This document shows positions 19,186 through 30,039 of a stretch of 64,000 nucleotides of DNA, piece after piece. The number at the start of each line of letters is the position of its first letter. Positions within the stretch are counted from its first letter, which is position 1. The DNA is from Rhizophagus clarus (Eukaryota > Glomeromycota > Glomeromycetes > Glomerales > Glomeraceae). The stretch lies in contig BLAL01000234.1 of NCBI GenBank assembly GCA_015698045.1, forward strand, positions 248,001-312,000, in the 5' to 3' direction. Both the position numbers and the translations under genes were made by a program. Below the pieces are notes generated by a model, which searched no databases, was not told where the DNA came from, and saw only the letters and a list, made by a program, of their open reading frames with translations.

Positions 19186-20740
19186 TCATATTTATTTAAA
19201 AAAAAAGGATGTGGGAATAAGATTTTTTCTAAAATTTTTATTTCTTTTTTTTTAAAAAAAAAATAGGAACGTGAAAATAAGTTATTAAGGGAAATCGTTA
19301 TAAAACTTTATTTTCTTGAAAAATTAGGGGTATTTATATACAACTAGCGAAGTGTTGGGCCTATCCTAAATGGGAAACATCATTCGAAAATCTCAGTACA
19401 GAATTGCTGGGCTTATTCTAAACAAGGCTTATCCTAGCACTGAGATGTTCCTGTTTAGTTGTCTAATTACGGATACCTTTTTATTTGAAAAGTTGTTGTC
19501 AATATTTGTTTAGTCACACACCATCAATTAAATTAATATACATTAGTAATCTGCGCCGGAAAGACAACTAAAAAATAAATTCTCTTATATCAATATACAT
19601 TATACATGACTTGCCGACCAATTATTCTATTAAACACCCGGGAAAGCGCCAGTGGGAAATTTGCACAACCACAAACTATAGCTTTACACAAAGCGATGAT
19701 TGATGGTGAAATAAATATAGCCATATAATAAGTAAATCAATGGCACAATAAAACACAGCCTTAGATAAAAATAAAAAAGCATAATAATTAGAAAAAAAAC
19801 AGAAAAAAAGATCTCTTTTTTGTAAGTACCAGCCAGTTTAATTAGTACAGTATAACCTGTGCTTCACGCCAAGTACAAACAATTTATCCAAATGAGATTA
19901 AATAATAATCTCAGTGCAAAACTGTGATTTTTATTGGTCTACAGAATTTGGTAAAATATGCAATATGCACATGTGTAATTAGCTAATTAGGAATTTAAAG
20001 CAATGCTACGATCATTTGACCAGAAGTTTTATACAGTATATGCGCATAAGACCAGTTCAAGAATACCAAGTCATCCAAGGAAAGGAAAATGGATGCTTTC
20101 TTGGATAAGACGCATAAGAAAAAGCATCAGTGATGAAATGAGAGAAGAGAAGCTTCAGCATGAATCATCTACTCAGATATTTCTAACTCGCAGAATCGTT
20201 ACCTCTTTCTTTTTAAGATGTTCCTTTTCCATACATGATTCCCATTCTTTGATTTCTACTTTGCTTCTTCCCCAGAGATCAGTTGAGACAGAACTGAAAT
20301 AATCAATATAGAGCAAGTTTGATAAAAATCAATTGTAGAATAAGGGCTAATACGTGAATTGTCTTCATCCATACCGCCTGAAGATACCAAAACTATCTTG
20401 TTTCTAACTTTGGCTTAGTTCAAATCACTTGCTATCCTAGGAATCATTCCTTTCAGTTCAGTGCTTTAAATAATCTCTTTTTCCCAAAGAATTTATTTTT
20501 CGTTCTCATTACTAACGTATTTTGTATTCGTGTTTATATTAAAGTAAGTTGCTCTCTGTTTATAGGAGAGGTTAATTATTAATTATACGACTTAAGATGT
20601 TTGAGAAGGTTCAAGGAAAAGATAACTCGTAGTGTTATGATATCAATGCAAACAACTTTTTTTGCAGAAAAAGTTTTTTTTGGTAATAGGTATAACCACG
20701 ATATAGAATTTTTAAAAAAAAGAAAAAAATTGAAAAAAAG
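19186..20740. other. Gene-poor AT-rich stretch
   Basis: No convincing gene. A 99-codon ORF at 20003-20302 (MLRSFDQKFY onward) has no recognisable domain. Short direct repeats GGGCCTATCCTAAA / GGGCTTATTCTAAA lie near 19355-19415. Confidence 0.3.
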
Positions 20741-21110
20741 ATTAATTTTTACTTGATAATCACAATGTCCATCATTATATTAATCAAATTTTTTTCCTTA
20801 GAAAATCTATTGAGATCAATGGTAAAAAAGAAACTTATTTTCGAAATTAATCGTAACAATGTGAGAAAAATATTAATTTTACTTGGCCATGATTTAATCA
20901 CAATATCCATCATTATATTAATCATATTTTTTTTCCTTAAAAAAATCTGTATCATATGATGTAATAAGATCAATGGCAAAAAGAATTTTTTTTCTTTTCG
21001 TAATTAACCATATTAATCATAGATATAATTACGATGCAAGAAAAAGATTAATTTTTTTCGATCATGATGTGGTAAGATCAACGCAAAAAAAGGGGATAAA
21101 AAAAATTTTT
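20741..21110. repeat. Three degenerate repeats upstream of the Gln-rich gene
   Basis: Units begin near 20741, 20872 and 21046. The first two share TTAATTTTACTTG and CATCATTATATTAATCA, and all three run into a form of AAGATCAATGGTAAAAAAG (AGATCAATGG, AAGATCAATGG, AAGATCAACG). The last unit and following sequence recur at 24240-24406, so this is the duplicated 5' flank of the gene. Confidence 0.5.
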
Positions 21111-21160
21111 TTTTTTTTTATTCAATTATTTCTTTTTTTTTATATTGAGATATTATTAAA

Positions 21161-23015
21161 ATGTCTTCTCAAGATCTTGATAAAGAACAAGGAATTCGTA
21201 AAAAAGGTTCTCTTATTAAATATTGGCAGCCATCGCAACCACAATATCAACAACCTCAGTCTCAATGGCCGCAATAACCTCAACAGCTGCAACAACCCCA
21301 ATCTCAACAACCGCAACAACCTCAATCTCATCAACCGCAACAACCTCAATCTCAACAACCGCAACAATCTCAACCCCAAACTCTACTTCAGTGGCCGCGA
21401 CAACCTCAACAATTTTAATTTCAATGGCCGCAACTACTTCAATCTCAATGGCTTCAACAACCTCAACAATCTCAACCTCATCAATTTCAATGGTCGCAAC
21501 CACCTCAATCTCAATGGTCTCAACAATCTCAACAATCTCAATTTCAATGGCCGCAACCACCTCAATCTCAATGGCCTCAACAACCTCAATAATCTCAACC
21601 TCAATGGCCGCAATCACCTCTACCTCAATGGCCTCAACAACCTCAACAACCTCAACAAAATCAGCAACGTTAATGGCCACATCATGAATACCAATGGTCG
21701 CAATCACCTTCTCGACAACCTCAACAATACTTACCTCAATTACCACCTCAACCTCCTCAACAAATTGATGATGAAGAAAAAATAGGTGACCTATAATTGA
21801 AATTCATTATTCTTTCTTTTTGTGATATGAATAGTTCACTTACCTTGATATTTAATAATTGTAGACAAAATGCTAAAAGAGGAGTTCTTGAGAATTGAGG
21901 AAATAATAAATATATCTCTGGATCCCTATAAAACTAAGAAGAAAATAGCGGATAAATTCGGCCTAATTTTACCCAATTATATCAATTTTATGACCGAGAA
22001 ATACAGGAAAAGTCAAAGTCCCATATCAACAATAACATCACTGGAATCCTCTCCGGCGACATCACCACATTCCCTGCTGCGTTCTCCGCCTTTGAAGAGC
22101 CGCACTCCAATGTAAATATATATAGTAAATCTGTAATATTTATAATTCATATGTTCTGAGCCCATTTATTTTTATTATAGGGATAATTTTGAACGACAAC
22201 TCATAAATAACAGTTTGGAGTTGCCGTCTCAATATTTTACTAAAGAACATCACTACCCCAGAAGTCCTTCCCCAAGACCTAACGCGAATGTTTCAGATAA
22301 ATATACGGAACCTAAAACCAGTCGCGAATATAGTCAAAAACAGATGAGTGAAATATTAGAAAATAATTATAGTTCTCTCCCAAAATGGATCTTAGATATC
22401 ATTTACGTTGAATTAAGAGCACTATTCCTTTGTACTCGACACCTTGATCATTCTTCTAGAAATTTAATGATAGAAGATATAATTAGTAAATTATTTCCGC
22501 ATTTTTCTAAGAAGAAAGAAAACAAACAAAAAATTAGTTTTATGGGCAAACGTTTTTGAAAAGTTTTTGATGGATGGAGGAGCGAATTATGGTCGAATAT
22601 AGGTTTTGCATATCAGAATAGTTGCACTAACGATAATATTTCCCAGTTAAAATCTAAAGTTTCAGTTTCAACTATATTTCGTCAGTAGTTGACATGTGTT
22701 TCAAATGAACTATCAAAAGAAATGGAAAGAGCGCTCCAAAATGTTATTATTTACGGGATTAGATGTTTAAGTGAGGAGGTGGATGATGACAAGACAGCTC
22801 GTCGCAACTTTTTTATGGCAAATACAGATTTATACACAATAAATTTGGACTTTGCTTGTACTGATAAAATAGATGTTACAAGATCAATGGAGCTGTCTCA
22901 TTATTACATAAGTGCTGCAAGGTCATTTCCTGAAGATGATGACGAAAAGAATGATAATGATGAAAGAGAGCAAAGAAAGCATAAAAAAAAAGTAACTAAG
23001 AAGATTGCAAATTAA
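21161..23015 (+). pseudogene. Gln/Pro/Trp-repeat protein, three exons, six in-frame stops
   Basis: Exons 21161-21785, 21865-22111 and 22181-23015 join in phase over GT-AG introns of 79 and 69 nt. The start MSSQDLDKEQGIRKKGS is conserved in the fragment at 24407. Exon 1 is then an array built on QPQSQWPQQPQ. Exons 2-3 encode a Ser/Pro linker and a helical domain ending in an acidic then Lys-rich tail. Stops are TAA at 21275, 21416, 21590 and 21671, each at a position where the array expects Gln (CAA), TGA at 22557 and TAG at 22686, with the frame continuing each time to TAA 23013. The long antisense Val/Ile/Glu ORF and the Thr/Ser plus-strand ORF over exon 1 are frame shadows. Family unknown; a low-complexity transposon or effector-like gene are both possible. 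Confidence 0.6.
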
Positions 23016-23108
23016 GGAGGCTAGTGAGAAGCGTTATTATAAATTTTATATAATATATTTTTATTATGTATCATTTTACATTTTTATCACGTCCTTTATT
23101 TTTATATT

Positions 23109-23210
23109 TCTCCAAATGGAGAGGATATTGTAGCTGGTGGTGACGATAATACTTTAAGGTTCTGGAAGATTTTTAATACTCTAAGAACAAAAGGGATAAA
23201 AAATAAATAA
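23109..23210 (+). pseudogene. Cdc20/Cdh1-like WD40 tail fragment
   Basis: A 33-codon frame reads SPNGEDIVAGGDDNTLRFW then KIFNTLRTKGIKNK and stops. It matches the pattern of the last WD40 blade of APC/C activators (SPDGxxIVTGAGDETLRFW). There is no ATG, splice acceptor or upstream blade nearby, so this is a captured or relic 3' exon. Confidence 0.5.
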
Positions 23211-24239
23211 TCGTGGAAACTTGATGGTCTTATAATGTTATAGCGCTTTGATTTTTTTATTCGATCAATAGTTTATAGTAAATATTTAGCATAGAAGAGC
23301 TATAATTTAGTAATTATACTTAACATTTACATTATTAATACTTTTATTATTAATACTTTTAATCATAAATAAAGTTCATATCAATAATTTTGCTTAATAT
23401 ATATATAATTTATTCTTTGCTGAAATGTATTGAATTGTGTCCGAATAGTAAACATATCATGCAAATAATCGTCTACCAATCGTGGATCAATTTACCGATA
23501 AATCGTCACGAATTATTATTAAAGTCGTTCCGATTTTAAAAATTTATTAACCATGTCGATAAAATTTAGTAAATGTATTGAATAGAATAATGTCTTTAAT
23601 ACATTTCAAATACTGTATATTAAAATATACATTCGTAAATAAAATGAGACTACTTTTACTGGACAAGGCAATTTTTTTAAGATATCGTATGATACTTTTA
23701 TGATATCATAAATGTACTTAAAATTCGAATTTTAATATGGTTGTAAAGAAATAAAAAATCATTTTGAAAACCACATTAGAACCCATTTCCGATGCTTACC
23801 AGAACATCATAAAATATGTCATCCTGACAATGTATTTAAAACCATTTTATGATAATTTTCACAATTTTGTAAAGATTGACAGAACATGATTAATATATTT
23901 TAAAATGCCAATAAATTATTTTATTATATGGCTAAATAATAATACATAAACTACTAGTATAATTTACAAAATAGAAAAATTCCAAAGAAACGAACTGTTA
24001 GTAATAGTACATTAAAAAAAAAAAGATTTAAAAAAAAAATGTTATAAAATACCCACCGAAATCTACACCCCTGAGTTCCAGTTGAAATCCCATGCTTTGA
24101 ACCTGTCTAAAAAAAAGAACAAGTGTTAGTACATTTCGTTAAAGTAGTAATTAAAAAAACTCTTCTCTTACCAAATTCTCAATATCTAAAATCATATGGA
24201 AAATACATCAAAGTATATCAAAAAAAATATATTTTTTCT
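23211..24239. other. AT-rich spacer
   Basis: I see no gene, RNA or clear repeat in this stretch. Confidence 0.3.
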
Positions 24240-24517
24240 TTCGAAATTGACCACCATATTAATTATACTCGATCATGATGTGATAAGATCAATGCAAAAA
24301 TAAGGAATGAAAGAATTGATTTATAATAATAAAAAAAAATGAGAAGAAAAAAAAATTTTTGACTCACATTTTAACCTGTAGAATCATCATCAAACAAGTT
24401 TTAAAAATGTCTTCTCAATATCGTAATAAACCTATACAAGAACAAGAAATTCGTAAAAAGAATTCTCTTATTAAAATTTGGAAGCCTTTGCAACCGCAAT
24501 CTCAACAACCTCTGTAG
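24240..24517 (+). pseudogene. Duplicated 5' flank and first codons of the Gln-rich gene
   Basis: ATG 24407 opens MSSQYRNKPIQEQEIRKK, parallel to the start at 21161, and stops at TAG 24515 after 36 codons, just as the Gln/Pro region begins. The 165 bp before it also resembles 20990-21160 (CGATCATGATGTG, AAGATCAA). Nothing corresponding to exons 2-3 follows. It is a truncated duplicate. Confidence 0.6.
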
Positions 24518-24705
24518 CGGCGACATACGGAAGTAATCAAAGTCCATAGTATATTTTTATGTAATCTTGCTTAATCGTATAAAAATATCAGAATTTTATT
24601 TTAATAATATAGCAGCACGTTATACATATAAAAGTTGTAAAAAAAAAAAAAGTTTAATATTTGCGGTATTGCAGATGAGTTGCGATACCACAAATGAGTT
24701 GCAGC

Positions 24706-25050
24706 AATGAAGTGACGATATCAAATCAATATCGTAAATATATCTTTTTTTATCCCTGAAATTACCAATATCGTAACGATATCAAGACTATACCGATCAG
24801 ATATTTTTTTAAATAAATGTTGTCACGATATCTTGGCGATAAATTGTGGGATGAAGTGACGATATCAAATCAATATCGCAAATATATCATCCTTTTTTTT
24901 TGAAATTACCAACATCGTAATGATATCAAGGCTGTGCTGATTTGATATTCTTTTGAATAGATATCGTCACGATATTTTCACGATAAATTATGGTGATAAA
25001 GTAACGATATCAAATCAACATTATAACAATATCATCACAGAAATTGATAC
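24706..25050. repeat. 144-bp tandem repeat, GATATC-rich, three units
   Basis: GTGACGATATCAAATCAA recurs at 24712, 24856 and 25001 (GTAACG in the last). Units contain several GATATC and CGATAT dyads. No coding potential. Confidence 0.7.
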
Positions 25051-25849
25051 CACTATGACATGAAATTTATATCGTACCTGTATCAATTCAACATCGCTCA
25101 TATTTTCAAGGTTTCTGTAAAGTAGCCTTCTCAATTTCTTACAAGAATTGGAGTTTAAAGGCTTAAACTTTATTGAATTGTTCAGCAGTTGTTGGCTTAA
25201 ATCTTTAATTTTTGGTTCTCTGTTTTTTTTGTAAAAGCCTTTTAAAATAAAAAAATGTTCTGATTATCAAATTCAGATTTGATATGTTACTGGCAATACA
25301 CTAAATATCGAATTTACCTTCATATTTAAGTTGATGTTTTTATCATATCGAAATAAATATATATTAAAAATACGCAAACTAAAACCCTTACTTTTAAAAA
25401 AATCTATTAAAAATACGCAAATTGATAATCTGATTTCGGTTAAAAAATTCATGGATTGTACGCAAATCAAAATCTAACATCATAAAAAGTTTCTATGATG
25501 GCGACGCAATCCTGCACCCCACCTTTACATATATATTTCGGGGTCCTATTTCAGGCCTCTTGGATTCTAAAAAGCTTGTATTTTTTATAGAAAATGGTCT
25601 TTAATGACGAAATTTTCATTAAATTTTAATAAAATTTTTTTTTTATTGAACACCTATTTGTATTTTAGTGAAATTGCTTTGCGAAATTAAATATGAATGT
25701 AATACAATAAAAGTCAAATATTTAATAAATATAGGTAGAACGGTGTACCAAATATCAAATCGACATTTTGAATTTTTTTTTTGATTATATTTATATCTAT
25801 TCAATTGACATTACAAAGTTTGGAAAAAATACCAAAATAATATTATTAC
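25051..25849. other. Spacer without recognised gene
   Basis: AT-rich. A GC-richer patch at about 25498-25560 (GGCGACGCAATCCTGCACC) stands out but has no assignable function. Confidence 0.3.
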
Positions 25850-26280
25850 AATATCTTTACGATATCATTATTATATTGAGTTAATATTGAAATGATATCA
25901 TGTCGATATTATGTCAATTGTTTTAGCAATATTAAACCGATATCATAATGATATTTATTTGTTGTTTTAGTGATATCGACATATTATCGATTTAACATTT
26001 TAAAAAATAATATCGTTATGATATATTTCTGATACTGAATTGATATCATATCAATATCATATTTTTTCACTTTTTTTTAAAAAAAGTTATTGTTGATTTA
26101 ATGATATCAAAGTGATATCGATTTGACATTTTTTTAAATAAATATCTCTATGATAACTTTTTGATATATCAAATCAACATTGAAATGATATCGTCCTAAT
26201 ATTATAATGATATCATCTGCAAAATGATATCACTACGGCATAGATTTAACATCAATATTATATCAATTCGGCATTGTTTA
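25850..26280. repeat. GATATC-word-rich degenerate repeat
   Basis: Dense occurrence of ATGATATCA, TCGATATC and related words, of the same type as 1443-1910 and 24706-25050. Units are too diverged to set a period by eye. Confidence 0.45.
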
Positions 26281-26394
26281 AAATTTTATGGTTTCTGCAA
26301 AGTATTTAACATCAGTAATTTGGTTTAGTTTTCAGTAATTACTGATACTGAATAGATTATCAGATAATCAATTAATTATGATGTATTTTTACAG

Positions 26395-26528
26395 ATGTAA
26401 TGCTGAAACTGTAATTAATTCGCAGAGAAGTATAATCAGAATTGCAGAATTATGGGTTACTAATTGCAATTCAACTCCAAAATCTGTAATATTGCAGATT
26501 TTAGAAATTATTTGCAGACCCATCCTTA
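26395..26528 (-). mobile_element. Decayed end of the TAAGGATGG MITE family
   Basis: Read on the minus strand it starts TAAGGATGGGTCTGCAAA and continues with TCTGCAATATTACAGATTTTGG and GAGTTGAATTGCAATTAG, matching the left ends of the elements at 12784 and 45767. The other end was not found, so it is a truncated copy. Confidence 0.55.
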
Positions 26529-27333
26529 CTAAGATGTACAAAAAGCACTTATCTGCAAGAATAAGATTGATTTCTGATTATGAGTGCTTGAAATATTATA
26601 ATGTAGAAGACTGAATTGTCAACTTGAGAAAAATCCCTGTTCAATGATTTCCTGCTTCCTGAAGTCTTTCAGAAAATATTCCAGATAATATGACAGATAT
26701 CTACTTGTTCTCAAATAGACACTCATATCAGTTTTTGTTGAATAATAGTATAAAATTATTTAAAATAGTTAACAGTCACTGGAAATGTTACAAAAAAGGA
26801 AAGCAAATTTTTTTCATTAAGGTCGGCAAAAAAAAATTTGTAGCGCAGTATTATCATTAAATGTATAGTATGTATATATAATTAAGTTTGGCCAAAATTA
26901 GTTAAATCAGACTAATTTTGCCGATGAATAATTCATAATGCTGGCTAAAATTTTTGTAATACTGGTCAAATTTATAATGCCAGCCTAAATTTTGTAAAAA
27001 TTGAAAATTATAGGTATAACGTAATACTGCATTTATATAAATATGCGTTTGAACTTAAATGAAAAAAGTAAAACATATAGGCTGTCGCTATAATTCTATT
27101 AAAAAAATTTTTGTATGGTGTTTATTATCTAACTTAGATCTTTCTTGGAAATTGGTGTATTTTTTATTATTAAAAATAACGTTAAATAAAGGATACTTTA
27201 GAATTTACTAAACTTGGTGAGAAATTTAAAACTTTAAACCAATTTAATAAAAAAAAAAGAAATACTTTCTTATTTAAACATAAAATAAACTTTTTTTTCA
27301 GATTCCAACTTTATTAAATATTTATTATTAACT
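26529..27333. other. AT-rich spacer
   Basis: Upstream region of the gene at 27334. I see no gene in it. Confidence 0.3.
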
Positions 27334-28062
27334 ATGGACCTGGTAAATAATGATAAACTTTATAATAAATATGAGAACTTGGAAAATAACTTGGTAAATA
27401 ATGATAAATATGAGAATTTAGACGAAATTTTTTACAATGAAAATGAAAATTTTGGAGGTTTAAGTGATATAGAGAAGGATAGTAATAATAAATCTATATT
27501 TGAATTAGATTTCAATATGCTTGCAAAAGCAAAACAATTTATTCAACAAAATGTTTCTGATGAAGATGAAAAAGAGGATAAAAATATAATGAGTAATAAA
27601 GAAAGTAAATTTTCTGATTCAGAATCTGATGAGGAGCATGATGAAATTGTTACTCAATTAAAAGATAAACAAGAATTAAGTTCATGTGTTATAATTGATG
27701 TATTTGAAAATAAAATTCAACAATGTAATTCTACAACAAACTTAAGACAACTTTGGCAAATGGTTGATATGTAGCAAATTGACGAAGAGGAGATTAAGAA
27801 AAAAAATTTTTTAATTAAAAATCTAGATGTTTGTTATACACATTTTATGTATGATTAAAATAAATTACACATATCAAATTTAAAGCAAACAAAAAATTAT
27901 ACTGAAAGTATTATTCACCGTTGTCAATGTTTATTTTGTAATAAAAATAAATTTTTTTTTAGTCGTAGCAAAAATTGTGTACAGCACTCATATATTGTAA
28001 TGGGAAAGAATATTCAAGTTCTTTGTATAGGACAAAAAAAATGTGGTGCTTTACAAGAATAC
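27334..28062 (+). pseudogene. Acidic, Cys/His-containing protein, truncated by repeat R
   Basis: ATG 27334 opens MDLVNNDKLYNKYENL. Codons 1-110 are very acidic. TAG at 27772 and TAA at 27856 interrupt the frame, which continues with CQCLFCNKNKFFFS, CVQHSYIVMGKNIQV and CIGQKKCGAL. The Cys/His spacing suggests a zinc-binding module of a repetitive fungal family whose function I cannot name. The frame runs straight into repeat R at 28063, which ends it. The TAA sits where a DQN-type sequence would fit, i.e. CAA to TAA. Confidence 0.5.
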
Positions 28063-29092
28063 CATCAGGAAATTTTATAGTGCAAAAAGTTGCATAAGAT
28101 TACGCATCGTAATATTTCGTAACTTTTTAAAATATTTCAAAATATTATGATATGCAAAGTTTTGTAATTTTATGGTTCGTAATATTCTGTAATTTTACGC
28201 ATTCACAATATTTTGTAATTTTACATAATATTTCATAAGTTTCCAGACCCACCGCAAGTTTGCATAAGTGTAATATTTTGTAACTTTTTAAAATATTTTG
28301 AAATATTACGATATGCAAAGTTTCGTAATTTTACAGTTTGTAATATTGTGTAATTTTATTGCGTAATATTTCGCAACTTTTTAAAATATTTTGACGATTC
28401 GTAATTTTACATAAATATTTTGTAATGTTTCAAAATTCATTTTTGTACTATAAGTTTATATAATGTATATTTTATTAGATATAATATGAATTAAATTATA
28501 AAAAATTACAAGTATTTATTACTATATACAGAATATATAAAAGTAAAAAAAGAAAGAGTAATAATACAATTAGATGTAAAAAGAAGAGAAACAGCTATAG
28601 TAACGTTGGTATTAGATATAAAGATAAAAGAAATATTGTTAGTATTATTAGTGTTGTTAATATTAGAGTAAAAAGAGTTAAAGAAACAGTAAAAACATGG
28701 ATATTATCATTAGTATTAAAGTACAAGTAAAAGAAAAAAAGGAAACATAGATAGTATTGTTAGTATTATGATATAAAGTAACAATTAGGGTAAAAAATGT
28801 GTTAGTATTAAAACAATTAGTATTAATAAACAAATATTTCTATACCTGCAAAGAATAAACTAAAAATAAAAGAAAAAGGAAAAATAAACATGTTGTTGGT
28901 ATTAAGTAAAAGGAGTAAAAAAAATATAATTAGTATTGTTAGTATCGATCATTAGTATTGAAGTAAAAATAAAAAGGAATAAAGAAAACATGTATATTAT
29001 TGTCAGTATTACGATACAAAATAAAAAAGAAGTAAAAAATAATGAAATAATTATTATTAATAAACAAATATTTCTATACCTGCAAAGCAATA
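28063..29092. repeat. Dispersed repeat R, copy 2
   Basis: Second copy of the repeat at 254-1442, with the same start CATCAGGAAATTTTATAG and the same internal blocks. Relative to copy 1 it lacks one middle block and extends about 40 bp further, through AATATTTCTATACCTGC. It interrupts the gene at 27334. Confidence 0.75.
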
Positions 29093-29871
29093 AATTATGA
29101 AATATATGTAAATATTCTGTATATAATTAAAAAATATTGAATAAAAGCATAAAGAAATAATAAAAAGAAGAGAAAAATATTGAACAAAAAAATAAAGAAA
29201 TAAAGAGACAAAAAATAAATAGAACAAAAAATGCGTGCAGATTAAATCACATGCAAGGATCAGCCTAATTTTAATTGGCCAGAAAATACAATACTGTATG
29301 CACAATCATATCATGCAGATTTATTTATTTAATTATTAACAACGCGGGCGTGACATAAATAAATCGTGACTGAAACTTGTATTCAATTTGTGTTTAATTT
29401 GTGTTGATAATTCTGGTAAAAAATTATTAATTTTGGCCAAATTTCGTTAAAGTTGTTAAATTTGTGTTGAATTTGTGTTGCGTAATTTTTTATTTATCAC
29501 AAGGAGGATGATATTTAATAATTGCATGTACGATATACAAGATTTTTTTTATGATTTTTTTAAGAAATGTACACAAAATATTTAATCAGAATATAATTAT
29601 TTTTAATTAAATTGATTAAAAAAATTAATTTTTTTAAGAAATGTATGCGAAATATTTAAAATTCAATAGAATGTACTAATAATAAATTGTTTTATTTTTA
29701 AAATATGTTTAATGATGAAAAGTGTAATAAATTAAATTTTAATTGAAACGAGAAATAAAATCAAACCAAAGAGGTATTGTTCAAATTTTATTTAAAGTGA
29801 CATTTTACGACTTTCTTTCAAATTTTTACTCATCCCAAAATCAAATTATAAAAATCAAATCTAAACTAATA
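29093..29871. other. AT-rich spacer
   Basis: No gene recognised; the minus-strand Phe/Ile/Tyr-rich ORFs reflect base composition only. Confidence 0.3.
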
Positions 29872-30039
29872 ATGCCTCACCACATACGTTCACGTCATTC
29901 CCACTATAACGTCCATTAGAACTGGATTATGATGGACAAACTTGTTGACATACGCCAAGATAGAAACCGTACCTACCACAATATTAATGGTAGAAGCCGC
30001 TATGATTTTTGGGACTCTGTTGCCAATAGGTTCATATGA
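29872..30039 (+). pseudogene. Myb/SANT-like DNA-binding exon fragment
   Basis: The frame MPHHIRSRHSHYNVH, TAG (29917), NWIMMDKLVDIRQDR, then GRSRYDFWDSVANRF resembles Myb/trihelix-like domains with the pattern W..MD.KL...R......GRSR..FW..VA.R. A GT donor-like site follows Asn-Arg (AG then GTTCATATG), so the LINE array beginning at 30067 may have entered the following intron. Only one exon is visible and it has a stop. Confidence 0.45.

Noticed and set aside
19339..19465. Possible small MITE with ACAACTA ends
   Set aside because: Inverted ends match over only about 7 bp plus a loose GGAAACATC pair, and no target duplication is visible.
20003..20302. 99-codon ORF starting MLRSFDQKFY
   Set aside because: No domain, no splice continuation and no paralogue in the window; length is within chance expectation.
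20973..21785. 270-, 176- and 154-codon ORFs over the Gln-rich exon
   Set aside because: Frame shadows of one short-period repeat. The frame starting MSSQ at 21161 is supported by splicing into two further exons and by the paralogous start at 24407.
3297..23015. Alternative genetic code with TAA as Gln
   Set aside because: Tempting because many in-frame TAA fall on Gln positions, but TGA and TAG interruptions also occur, TAA terminates several frames normally, and CAA-to-TAA is the expected C-to-T decay in CAA-rich arrays.
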